From assembly GCA_026075535.2 (NCBI GenBank), contig AP026545.1, positions 6,820,001-6,884,000 of the forward strand: a DNA stretch of 64,000 nt, in the 5' to 3' direction. This DNA is from Tricholoma matsutake (lineage: Eukaryota > Basidiomycota > Agaricomycetes > Agaricales > Tricholomataceae). The stretch's first letter is position 1; every line of letters starts with the position of its first letter. A model generated the notes under the pieces. That model saw only the letters and a program-made list of their open reading frames with translations. It was not told the DNA's origin and did not search any database. A program made the position numbers and the translations under genes. Of this stretch, positions 11,989 through 21,755 are shown piece by piece.

Positions 11989-12766
11989 CTATGACGGTTC
12001 CTTTGTACAAATATTATTTTCCGCGCGCGAAGGGATTTCCCGCGCGCGCACAATTGTTGTTATCTATTTATCTCCACGCCCCGTCCTAGTGTGCCCTCCG
12101 ACCTCGTTCCTCTCAGGCTGCAATGTACCTCTAATGTAACTGAGTACTGACAATGGCATCAGCCAGTTCGGGTGGAGGGCAAGATTGAGTGAGCAGAAAG
12201 CTGGCAGTACTTAAGGCCATAGTGGAATCAACAAAGAAACCGTGGGATGCAAATTCTTGTTGCTTCTCAGGCATCGATCATCGATCATTTCAGCCCACGT
12301 GCACGGTTAACGTTGATCGAACGATGCTTCGTGGCATGCCTTTCCACTGCAAATTATCTTTGCTTTTTTAATAAGTATCTAATAGTTATATGCTGTACTA
12401 CTTAGTATTATGAAAATTGAAAATGTATATTTATTATCAGTTGGAATGGCATAATCCATCTTTTCAAGCAGGTAAGGTAATAATTCAGTTGGAAATTATG
12501 TAGGATTATGTGAAAAAAGCGAACGGAAATGATTCGTACTTCATTGAATAGTTTGCTCGTCGTCGCACACGATGAGCGGGATGCTGTGGCGCATGGTGAT
12601 GGACCATGGGAGACGGTCAGCAGATGAATGATCGATGATGATGGGAAACAGGCACATGGGGCTGATCTGACATGATGTTGGATGAGGACAACACCGTTGC
12701 GCGGCGCGCGCGCGGGAAATGCCTTCGCGCGCGGAAAATAATATTTGTACAAAGGAACCGTCATAG
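11989..12766. mobile_element. Non-autonomous terminal-inverted-repeat element (MITE-like), 778 bp
   Basis: The left end CTATGACGGTTCCTTTGTAC is repeated in inverted form at the right end. The match runs about 60 bp with about one mismatch, through TATTATTTTCCGCGCGCGAA and a second CGCGCGCG block. TAGT flanks both sides (11985-11988 and 12767-12770) as a candidate 4-bp target duplication. There is no transposase ORF. It lies between the LEA-like and NACHT genes. The superfamily is unclear. Confidence 0.8.
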
Positions 12767-12794
12767 TAGTCAACAAGTCACTTACTGGAAGAGC

Positions 12795-13640
12795 TGGAAG
12801 GGGACTGACTTTCCGTAACGCTAACTTGATTGTCCAACTCCAAATGCTATGTTGTCCGAAAATCACACGTCCCATCATTTCAAGAAATCTCCAAACCTTA
12901 CTAAACTTTCAAACCTTTTGGGTCCGTTCGGGAACAGAATGTGGCGAGAATATGATATTTTGATGCTATATTATTTCCAAAGGCGAAGTTCATCACAATT
13001 TAGGTCAGCTTGTGACTTGATGTGACACATCGATCTGCATCAATTTTCACATCAGTCGAGATTGGTGGGTTGACTGTCGGCGGACGACTTCCGACGTTCT
13101 CATCAACAGCAATGACTGCTGGTCATCATTTCAAACAGCGAACAGACTGCGTCAAAAGTGAAAATTTCAATGTAGGGAGGTTACAGCACATTCTGAGCTC
13201 AAGACAAACTTATTTTGTTCACATTGAAGTATCCAGGTTTTAGTAGCCAACTGTGAACAACCTCATGCTCGTCGTTGGTAACAATGAGGAAAGTCATCAG
13301 TGGCGTTCAGAATGTTTCTTAAAAGTTGATCAAGTTCGGACGAGGAGCGGCCCTGACCAGCCTGACCTGTTGCGGATTGTCACATACTTAGTCAGTTGAT
13401 GGTTACCTAACAGTAATATGGATCAATAATATCATATTCTCGCCATATTCTGTTCCCGAACGGACCCTTTTAAAGTTGGAAGCAGGGTCCGGACCCCTTG
13501 TCAAACTCCGCGAATGCGAAAAAGGCAGTCCGATCGCCCCATCCTGGAAGGTTTGGAGATAGAATATCAAGTTAACGTTACGGAAAGTCGTCCACAACAA
13601 ATGTTGATTGATAGTGGACGACATCTGATTCAGGTCGTCC
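12795..13640. repeat. Degenerate inverted repeat flanking about 450 bp
   Basis: A plus-strand arm (12805-12960) holds GACTTTCCGTAACG, then CTCCAAACCTT, then GGTCCGTTCGGGAACAGAAT, then GGCGAGAATATGATATT. The same blocks occur in order on the other strand at 13640-13425. Between the blocks the arms differ in length and sequence. It may be an old inverted element or an inverted duplication beside the NACHT gene. No target duplication was found. Confidence 0.5.
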
Positions 13641-13910
13641 ATTGACACATCAATGGAAGCACTGCAGTCAAACCGATAAAGGCTAATCGGCCACGGAGCC
13701 CACAGCTCACGATTGTTTCCTACAACCTGGACACATTCGCCGTACTCGACCATCGAACAAGTCCTTGTTATCATGAACCCACCAGTTGCAGACGATTCAC
13801 GGTATGGACGCACAACCCCCCTCGTTTGCCCGCCTCAATTGTCCTCACCCTGTTGACCAGGATTGGTATTAAAGGCCCTGTTCATGGTCATTATGTAATC
13901 GGCCAAGTTT

Positions 13911-15491
13911 TTGGCCCCTCAACAGGTCGGCCGTCATATCCACCTTTCATTTGGTAACTCAACTATCATCTCTGTAGAGCTGCCTCGTTCAGTCTTTGAC
14001 GTCTTGAAACCCCATGTCGTATTGGATGCCCTCTACGGTTCCAGACAGAGAAGCGAAGAGCACGCTGTCACATGCTCACCCGAGACAGGAATCAAAATCT
14101 TAGAAGAGGTTCGATCTTGGGCTGATAGCATGACGACCCCAATTTGCTGGTTGAGTGGCCCTGCAGGTACTGGTAAAACCACCGTCGCGCATACCATCGC
14201 AAAGGAATACGACAAAGACGGAAAGCTTGCGGCTTCATTCTTTTTCTGGAGGAAGACGGGAGACCGCGATGACATCAACAAGCTTGTCCCTACCTTAGCA
14301 TGGCAAATAGCGAAGATCCCGTCAGCGAAGGAACGAATGGAGGAAGCTCTGGAGTTGAAGAATGAGGCTCGCATTCCACTCTCAAAACTCTCCCTCCAAG
14401 ATCAGCTCTCGAAACTTCTCGTCCACGCACCCGTCGCAGATACCAACCACGCTGGCCCCCATCTTATCGTTATCGACGGGCTCGACGAATGCGCTTCGCA
14501 AGAAAGGATTCGTCGGCTGATTGACTGGCTTCGCAAGAACACAACTCCCTTCCGATTCCTTCTTACGAGTCGTCCCGAGCTCTACATCAAAGATCGTTTT
14601 GTATCCGGCCTGGGTGACGGGCGCGTCGACGTTCAGGCGCTGTCTCTTACAGAATCGAAAGACGACATTCGAACATTCTTCATCGAAGAGCTTAAGAAGA
14701 TTAAACAAGAGCGCCTTGGGTCTCGTGGGCCGTCAGATTGGCCACCGAAATCATCCATTGACAACCTCGTGGAGAAATCGGAAGGCTTGTTCGTGTACGC
14801 AGCTACGGCTGTCCGATATATCGGCGGGAAAGGCTCTCCGCAGACACTGCTGACCAATGTCCTGAACTGCCACGTCGGTTTGGATGGCCTTTACTCTCAG
14901 GTCATTATGGAGGCCAAGGAGTGGAACTATTTTCACATAGTCATGGGAAATCTAATGCATGTTCGATATTCACCTGCTATTAGCGAGTTCTCCCGGCTTC
15001 TACTCGCCGTCAATAAGTCCCTCGAGGCTCATGACATTCGCTCGGCATTAGATGGGTGCCACTCTATCCTGGCCATCCCTCAGGATGATACGCATGCGAT
15101 CGAATCCTATCACGCCTCGCTACGAGATTTTCTGACTGACAAGTCCCGGTCACAGGACCTCTGTTATGCTCCTGCTACGTTTCATGCACAGCTTATGGTT
15201 GGATGTCTCAGAGTGATTACGAAGGCTTTCAGCGATGGCAGTCGTGCGCCAGAATATGCCCTTATATCATGGCTTTATCATGCTTGTTTGTTCTTGTCTG
15301 CACCCAGCGCGAGCGAAGGATTAGGGGGGCTGAAAGATGAGGCTGAGGGGTTGGTGAAGAAAATTGATGTGAAATGGATAAAGTTGTGGATGATAGAAGC
15401 ATTGGGTTGGGCAAGTGTACCATATTTGAGAGTACAGTTAACCCAAGAAAAGGTGAGAGAGTGGTATATGAATCCCAAGATTCATTATTGA
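13911..15491 (+). CDS. NACHT-type NTPase (NLR-like), no repeat sensor domain; 5' exon not resolved
   Basis: This is a long, GC-rich open frame. Residues about 83-91 are G-P-A-G-T-G-K-T-T (Walker A) and about 185-194 are L-I-V-I-D-G-L-D-E-C (Walker B). Between them lie F-F-F-W-R-K-T-G-D and T-L-A-W-Q-I-A; afterwards F-L-L-T-S-R-P-E and E-G-L-F-V-Y-A-A-T-A. A winged-helix-like part ends with Y-H-A-S-L-R-D-F-L. Such STAND NTPases act in fungal non-self recognition and cell death, usually with an N-terminal effector and C-terminal WD40, ankyrin or TPR repeats. Here the frame stops soon after the NACHT region, so no sensor is visible. Position 13911 is TTG and an in-frame TAA lies at 13896. The first in-frame ATG is inside the domain, so a 5' exon is likely, perhaps joined at the CAACAG before 13928. 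The effector is therefore unknown. It could be a truncated gene. Confidence 0.8.
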   Translation: MAPQQVGRHIHLSFGNSTIISVELPRSVFDVLKPHVVLDALYGSRQRSEEHAVTCSPETGIKILEEVRSWADSMTTPICWLSGPAGTGKTTVAHTIAKEYDKDGKLAASFFFWRKTGDRDDINKLVPTLAWQIAKIPSAKERMEEALELKNEARIPLSKLSLQDQLSKLLVHAPVADTNHAGPHLIVIDGLDECASQERIRRLIDWLRKNTTPFRFLLTSRPELYIKDRFVSGLGDGRVDVQALSLTESKDDIRTFFIEELKKIKQERLGSRGPSDWPPKSSIDNLVEKSEGLFVYAATAVRYIGGKGSPQTLLTNVLNCHVGLDGLYSQVIMEAKEWNYFHIVMGNLMHVRYSPAISEFSRLLLAVNKSLEAHDIRSALDGCHSILAIPQDDTHAIESYHASLRDFLTDKSRSQDLCYAPATFHAQLMVGCLRVITKAFSDGSRAPEYALISWLYHACLFLSAPSASEGLGGLKDEAEGLVKKIDVKWIKLWMIEALGWASVPYLRVQLTQEKVREWYMNPKIHY

Positions 15492-15547
15492 GGACACTAG
15501 CCTCGGGGTCTAGCCAGGGGAGATTGGATTCAACTCTTGCAGCGGAA

Positions 15548-18530
15548 ATTGAGAAGTATTTCTAGAATTCTGGAGGTAGGACTTTGCTGTTTCACAATTG
15601 AAGGTTACAGACTGAATTCTTTTCTATAGAAAGTAAGTCTGAGCTGTGATCTTTTTTTTAAACACAATTGTTAATGGCAAATTTGATCTATCTACACAAG
15701 TTTGTGAGTGTTCAAATGATATTTGTTTCAACTGTGAAATAGACTTGTGGACAGATGGTATGTATGTCTGCTGCTGGAGAAACCATGCTAACCAATGATT
15801 ATGACACTTGTTTGATAAATATGGAATCCAAAGGTGAGCTTGCATATTGTATCATGCTGACCTCTATTTCATTGACATATGCCACTGGTAGGAAGTGTGT
15901 GATCATTCTCAATGCTTGTGTGAAGTCACTCTGACCATTTTGTGATGTCTGTGCATCCTCAGTATGTGCGTGATCATTCTCAATGCTTGTGTGAAGTCAC
16001 TCTGACCATTTTGTGATGTCTGTGTCCTCAGCGAGTGTGTGATCATTCTCAATCCTTGTGTGAAGTCACTCTGACCATTTTGTGATGTCTGTGCATCCTC
16101 AGGGAGTGCGTGATCATTCTCAATGCTTGTGTGAAGTCACTCTGACCATTTTGTGATGTCTGTGCATCCTCAGGAAGTATGTGATCATTCTCAATGCTTG
16201 TGTGAAGTCACTCTGACCATTTTGTGATGTCTGTGCATCCTCAGGGAGTGTGTGATCATTCTCAATCCTTGTGTGAAGTCACTCTGACTATTTTGTGATG
16301 TCTGTGCATCCTCAGGAAGTGTGTGATCATTCTCAATGCTTGTGTGAATTCACTCTGACCATTTTGTGATGTCTGTGCATCCTCAGGGAGTGTGTGATCA
16401 TTCTCAATCCTTGTGTGAAGTCACTCTGACCATTGTGTGATGTCTGTGCATCCTCAGTATGTGCGTGATCCTTCTCAATGCTTGTGTGAAGTCACTCTGA
16501 CCATTTTGTGATGTCTGTGCATCCTCAGGGAGTGCGTGATCCTTCTCAATGCTTGTGTGAAGTCACTCTGATCATTTTGTGATGTCTGTGCATCCTTAGC
16601 GAGTGCGTGATCATTTTCAATCCTTGTGTGAAGTCACTCTGACCATTTTGTGATGTCTGTGCATCCTCAGGATGTGCGTGATCATTCTCAATGCTTGTGT
16701 GAAGTCACTCTGCCCATTTTGTGATGTCTGTGCATCCTCAGGGAGTGCGTGATCATTCTCAATGCTTGTGTGAAGTCACTCTGACCATTTTGTGATGTCT
16801 GTGCATCCTTAGCGAGTGTGTGATCATTCTCAATGCTTGTGTGAAGTCACTCTGACCATTTTGTGATGTCTGTGCATCCTCAGCGAGTGTGTGATCATTC
16901 TCAATCCTTGTGTGAAGTCACTCTGACCATTTTGTGATGTCTGTGCATCCTCAGATTGTGTGTGATCATTCTCAATCCTTGTGTGAAGTCACTCTGACCA
17001 TTTTGTGATGTCTGTGCATCCTCAGGGAGTGCGTGATCATTCTCAATGCTTGTGTGAAGTCACTCTGACCATTTTGTGATGTCTGTGCATCCTCAGGTTG
17101 TGCGTGATCCTTCTCAATGCTTGTGTGAAGTCACTCTGACCATTTTGTGATGTCTGTGCATCCTCAGCTTGTGTGTGATCATTCTCAATGCTTGTGTGAA
17201 GTCACTCTGACCATTTTGTGATGTCTGTGCATCCTCAGCGAGTGCGTGATCTTTCTCAATGCTTGTGTGAAGTCACTCTGACCATTTTGTGATGTCTGTG
17301 CATCCTCAGCAAGTGTGTGATCATTCTCAATGCTTGTGTGAAGTCACTCTGACCATTTTGTGATGTCTGTGCATCCTCAGTATGTGTGTGATCATTCTCA
17401 ATGCTTGTGTGAAGTCACTTGTGATGTCTGTGCATCCTCAGGTTGTGTGTGATCATTCTCAATGCTTGTGTGAAGTCACTCTGACCATTTTGTGATGTCT
17501 GTGCATCCTCAGGATGTGCGTGATCCTTCTCAATGCTTGTGTGAAGTCACTCTGACCATTTTGTGATGTCTGTGCATCCTCAGCGAGTGCGTGATCATTC
17601 TCAATCCTTGTGTGAAGTCACTCTGACCATTTTGTGATGTCTGTGCATCCTCAGGGAGTGCGTGATCATTCTCAATGCTTGTGTGAAGTCACTCTGACCA
17701 TTTTGTGATGTCTGTGCATGCTCAGCGAGTGCGTGATCATTCTCAATGCTTGTGTGAAGTCACTCTGACCATTTTGTGATGTCTGTGCATCCTCAGGTTG
17801 TGTGTGATCCTTCTCAATGCTTGTGTGAAGTCACTCTGACCATTTTGTGATGTCTGTGCATCCTCAGATTGTGTGTGATCATTCTCAATGCTTGTGTGAA
17901 GTCACTCTGACCATTTTGTGATGTCTGTGCATCCTCAGATTGTGTGTGATTTTTTTAATGCCTGTGTAGAGTCACCTTGCTCACTTTGCAATGCCTGTGC
18001 ACACTTAGCAAGTGTGTAATCTTTCTTCAGCTGCCCTGACTATCTGTTCATTTCTCTCCATTCTCAGAATGTCAGTGATGCTCTCAAAAACTCTTCTGGA
18101 ATTCACCTCTTTATCCTATAATTTTCCTTTCCAGGATGTGAGTATGGATTTAAAGTGCCGGTATACTATTCAACTGATATTTTATTTCATGTGCTCAGGT
18201 TGTATGCAATTCTTTTGTATTCTGGCATGCTAATGATTGTTGCTGGGTCTCAACAATTCTAGGATGTGTGTTACTATTTTGCATAAACCTTGATGGCTTG
18301 TACTCATGATTCATCATGTTCCTTCAGACTGTTTGTTCTGTCAATTTATTCATGTCATTTTTTAAAAATCACTATCTTTGCAGTTTGTATGTTGTCAATC
18401 TTAATTTTTGGAGTTAATGTCTGACATATTGCTTTGTCTTTAGTTTAAAAAGCAAAAGTTCAAACTCTTGCCTGATATGATATCCTTAGAAGGGTCAATA
18501 ATATTGGGATTTAAACACATTTGTTTGTGG
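15548..18530 (+). other. Candidate gene made of single-codon micro-exons between short introns
   Basis: A 33-nt exon candidate follows CTTGCAG (about 15548-15580: R-K-L-R-S-I-S-R-I-L-E) and ends at GTAGGA. After it, 3' and 5' splice-like signals repeatedly sit exactly 3 nt apart. TATAG-AAA-GTAAGT is at 15630, ACAAG-TTT-GTGAGT at 15701, ACAG-ATG-GTATGT at 15755, and TAG-GAA-GTGTGT at 15892. The 71-bp tandem array follows. After it come CAA (18009), AAT (18068), GAT (18135), GTT (18199), GAT (18263), ACT (18328) and TTT (18384). The last intron ends TTTAG at 18443, before an open stretch beginning F-K-K-Q-K-F-K-L-L-P-D-M-I. The seven downstream intron candidates are 53-64 nt and unlike each other; several have CTRAY branch sites. 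No triplet is a stop. No similarity is recognised. This is an inference that needs transcript data. Confidence 0.4.
15892..18011 (+). repeat. 71-bp tandem array, about 30 intron-like units with a variable triplet
   Basis: The period is 71 bp (for example GATCAT at 16254 and 16325). Each unit runs GTGTGT or GTGCGT, GATCATTCTCAATGC, then TCACTCTGACCATTTTGTG, then TGTGCATCCTCAG, and finally three variable bases. The 68-bp body differs at only a few positions between units. The triplet changes almost every unit: GGA 7, CGA 7, GAA 3, TAT 3, ATT 3, GTT 3, GAT 2, CAA 2, CTT 1 by my count of 31. One unit near 17420 lacks about 11 bp and one near 16020 lacks 4 bp. The last unit (from 17942) is diverged. 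Confidence 0.95.
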
Positions 18531-19465
18531 TGTTCACTGTGTTTTATCCTCAACAGTACTGATCATCCATTTTAGTCCAGTAATATGGTACTCCTATGAG
18601 AAATATTTCTTGAATGTCTCAAATATATGTACCAATGATATACAATCCCATGGCTGTAGGCACCAAACCAGTAAAGTTGTGATGATACCATGGATGACTT
18701 TTATGAGTGTAGACAGATGGGAATAGGGAAGGGGGGAGCAAGCGGCTGAAGGTTGCAAGCAGCATAAACAATGAAGAGCAGAGGACAAACCTGGCAACAG
18801 GCTTGATGGGGATCCAACAGCCAACCTGTTTCGCTTTAAAAGTTCTTCAGGCCAGATTCTGTGACTCAGAGTAGATCAGTACAAGTGAAATGATGTGCCA
18901 GGAGCTCAATGTGGATCACTTTTCAAGGAGGCATCCACCTGGAAGTATGCACCCTCCACAAGAGATGCTGTGACTCTGAGGGGTACTGTGTGAAATGCAA
19001 ATGCAGCAAACCTGCATGGTTCAACAACCAATGTCATAGTGCATCAGTTGGTAAAATGGCCAACATTGACCACCAAAATAAATTGCAAATAATTATTGGA
19101 ATAGATAGAAAATATGAATAGGACCCCATCCATCCCAAAATCATGAATTTTGGTGGACTACTTCCTGAGATATAGAGGAAATACTGAAAATACAGTCTTT
19201 GGGAGTTGTTGTAAAAGTGGGGTGTTAAAAAAATAGGTTTCTTGTCATGGCTCATCCCTAAATATGTCATAGTAAGTACTCTGACAGGTTTGGTGATTTT
19301 TAGTATCTTATGTAAGTTTGAAAGCAGGTGATTATAAAATTATGAGACTTGAATGTTATAACTTGATATGTATACATCTAAAATTCATGATTTCAACTGT
19401 TCCTGAGTCCTTCAGGCCCACAGACATTGGGAACATAATTATATCCCACCTTTCACTTGCCCCAG
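18531..19465. other. Stretch with no recognised gene
   Basis: No coherent coding frame or repeat was recognised here. Short ORFs are present but show no domain or splice pattern. Confidence 0.4.
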
Positions 19466-19631
19466 TGCAAACGTCTGTATTCTTCATTGCCAAATATGCA
19501 CACGACAGTTCAAAACCGTCACATGCATATTTGGCACTAATTTGTCACATGCATATTCATTGCCAAGTATGCACATGATGGTTCCAAACAATTACATGCA
19601 TATTTGGCAATGAAGAATGCAGACCTTTGCA
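19466..19631. repeat. Short foldback element, 166 bp
   Basis: The left arm TGCAAACGTCTGTATTCTTC and CATTGCCAAATATGCA is repeated in inverted form, ending GAATGCAGACCTTTGCA. The centre holds further CACATGCATATTTGGCA copies. It can form a long hairpin and is probably a miniature inverted-repeat element. No clear target duplication was seen. Confidence 0.65.
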
Positions 19632-19672
19632 AAGGTTGGCAGGGTAACTGTGTTTGTGGTCTCAATAGCCAG

Positions 19673-20508
19673 TAGTGTTTAAAGGTCCAGTCCAGCCCAG
19701 TTTTTGACTTCCCAATGGGGCAACTGGCAACTGCAACCGGTCTAGGACTGACCCAGATATTGGAGGACCACAACTGGACCCTTTAGGACCAGTCCTAATT
19801 GGTCCATGGACCAAAAAAAGACTGGTTTGGACTGGTCTTTTGTCATAAACTTTATTGTGCCAAATACCCCATATGTATCTCAACAAATGTGACCATTATC
19901 TCACATATATTAGATCTATGGATAGAGATTGTAATTCTCCGTAGACCGATCCAACATTTAAGCAATTGTGTCAAGATTTGACTGAGATATGACCAAAACT
20001 GAAAGGACATGCATTCAAGTTGCAGTTTGCAGTTTGTAATTTGTAGTTTGTAGTCACACTCATTTGGGCTGTTATATGAATAAAATCACATGGTACAGAT
20101 GATTAGGTGTGTTGTTGTTATTCTTATGATGTCATATAGCTGTACAAAAAAAAATCATAGCTCAGGTAATAAGCAATGCAATCAAAGTTGTTCTGATACA
20201 ACAAAATACTTGTACAAAAATGTTTTTGGTCATATCTCAACCAATTCTTGACTGTTTTTGATGATCCAGGGACCGAAAATGAAGTAAATATGTGTGGGAG
20301 TAAGGTCCAACATACGTTGAAATGAAAAACCAGTCACAACCGGTTTTAACTGGCTTTTCATTGGTCCTACTATATTTTTCAAAATGAAAGACCAGCAACT
20401 GGACTGAAAAAGACTGGTCCATAAATAGACCACTGGTCCGGTCCTAATTGGTCCAGTTCAGTTCAGTTTCGGTCTTTTTTTCGGTCCTACAGACTGGACC
20501 TTTAAACA
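19673..20508. mobile_element. Non-autonomous hAT-type element (TAGTGTTTAAAGGTCC family), copy 1
   Basis: The left end is TAGTGTTTAAAGGTCCAG; the right end GACTGGACCTTTAAACA is its inverse, lacking the last three bases. The octamer ATAGCCAG flanks both sides (19665-19672, 20509-20516), as expected for hAT transposition. Both ends are crowded with ACCAG/CTGGT and ACCGGT words. There is no transposase. A close relative lies at 26254-27063. Confidence 0.85.
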
Positions 20509-20516
20509 ATAGCCAG

Positions 20517-21570
20517 TATTGATAACCCACACCCATAATGAGGCTGCATTCAGCCTCATTATCATACTACTAGTGTACTCTTTTGGGTCTGCCACCATGG
20601 AAGATGATTTAAATATGCTTGCTCAGTTGCAAATGTTGTACTGCACTAGGGCCTTTGTGATACCTCACATTTTGTGTTGCATTCCATTTTGATGTCAATG
20701 TCTCAGTGTCTTACTGCTCTCTCTCTGTATTCCTGGGGCTATACCACTTCTGGATTTTCATCCCTGCACTCTGGACACCTGATATTCAAACTCTCGAGCA
20801 GCTGCAATTCTTCAGGTCTCCACGCGACTTCACATTCTCATGTGCACAGCCACTGGCTCAATGAAAATCTTCGGACTACAATATCTCCTCTGCCCTCAGC
20901 TCATTTCCTATAGTCTTTTTTGCTTTCTAATTTGCATATACAATGGTTTATTTCTCTGCAATCATTGGTCCCCATCTGTGATCCTTCTTTTCAGGAGTTA
21001 CATGCAACTTGTCCCTCAGATTTTCCTGTTCCAACCACAAGGACACCATGGTTTATCTAGTTCTTCCTGGTACTGGATGTGCTATAATAAGCTTATGCAG
21101 TGTACATAGTCTTGAGATTTTAGCTGCTCTCCTCATTTTAATGTCATACTTTCCTGTTTTCTTGGATTTTTGACTTGCCTGTTAATCACCCATCTTTTGA
21201 TTATTACTCTTACATCTAGACCCAAGGAGTGATACTGCAGAGAGCTTCTCAATCCCTATCCTTATTGCCATTCTAATCCTTGAAGAATTAGGGTGATATC
21301 AGGGTGATATCAAGGTGATGTGTGTCTTTTGCTTGTTTCTAGGATATTTCTGCACTATTTTTTGAGGTGAACCTAATCAGGGTGTCCTTGACTGTTCCTG
21401 GCTCAGTGGCTGAAAGGCCACATTAAGGTTCTGTTAGTGTTTCTCATTAGCTGCTTAGGGTCACAGAATGATCTCCCTTGGGGGGTTGGGGGGGGGGGTC
21501 TGCTGTTTTGTTTCAGCTGTATCTTTGTTTTCTGCTGGTTTGTTTGTCTGGAACAAATATTTAAAAAATC
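20517..21570. other. Stretch with no recognised gene; G-run at 21481-21497
   Basis: The region has pyrimidine-rich runs ending in CAG/TAG but no continuous frame that I recognise. A GGGGTTGGGGGGGGGG run lies at about 21481-21497. It may be a decayed intron-rich gene. Confidence 0.3.
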
Positions 21571-21755
21571 ATCTCTTGGGATTATGGAATGGAGTAGAAG
21601 TTCTTAGGGATTTAATGATGGGTGTTCAGGATAAGGTCGAATGTCTCGTATTCTCCTATACTATGATGTACCTATGTTATGATCTATAAATACATCATGT
21701 TCTATTATTAAGTGTGATGTGCTAATGTGATGTGCTAGGATTGACTATCCCAACA
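21571..21755 (-). repeat. 3' LTR of a minus-strand copia element (partial limits)
   Basis: Read on the minus strand it begins TGTTGGGATAGTCAATCC and is preceded by a polypurine tract (GAGGGGGAG) just inside the element. The same LTR start occurs at 51892 (plus) and 23820 (minus). The far end is not fixed; the sequence shared with the 51892 copy ends near 21571. Confidence 0.7.

Noticed and set aside
12408..12878. 156-codon minus-strand ORF over the 11989-12766 element
   Set aside because: It runs through the terminal repeat and has no recognisable motif; more likely chance.
13773..13801. ATG at 13773 followed by GTATGG as the first NACHT exon
   Set aside because: Joining it to the CAACAG acceptor at 13927 puts the downstream frame out of phase, so I did not annotate it.
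13403..13813. 136-codon minus-strand ORF upstream of the NACHT gene
   Set aside because: Part of it (F-R-N-V-N-L-I, S-G-T-E-Y-G-E-N-M-I) recurs in the inverted arm at 12820-12960, so the similarity comes from the inverted repeat. No domain was recognised.
15892..17941. Treating the 71-bp array as a CRISPR-like repeat-spacer array
   Set aside because: The variable part is only 3 nt, the host is eukaryotic, and the repeat has intron signals rather than a CRISPR repeat structure.
15892..17941. Treating the array as a plain minisatellite with no further meaning
   Set aside because: The same 3-nt AG-to-GT spacing continues in non-repeated sequence on both sides, which a minisatellite does not explain. 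It remains the null hypothesis until transcripts are seen.
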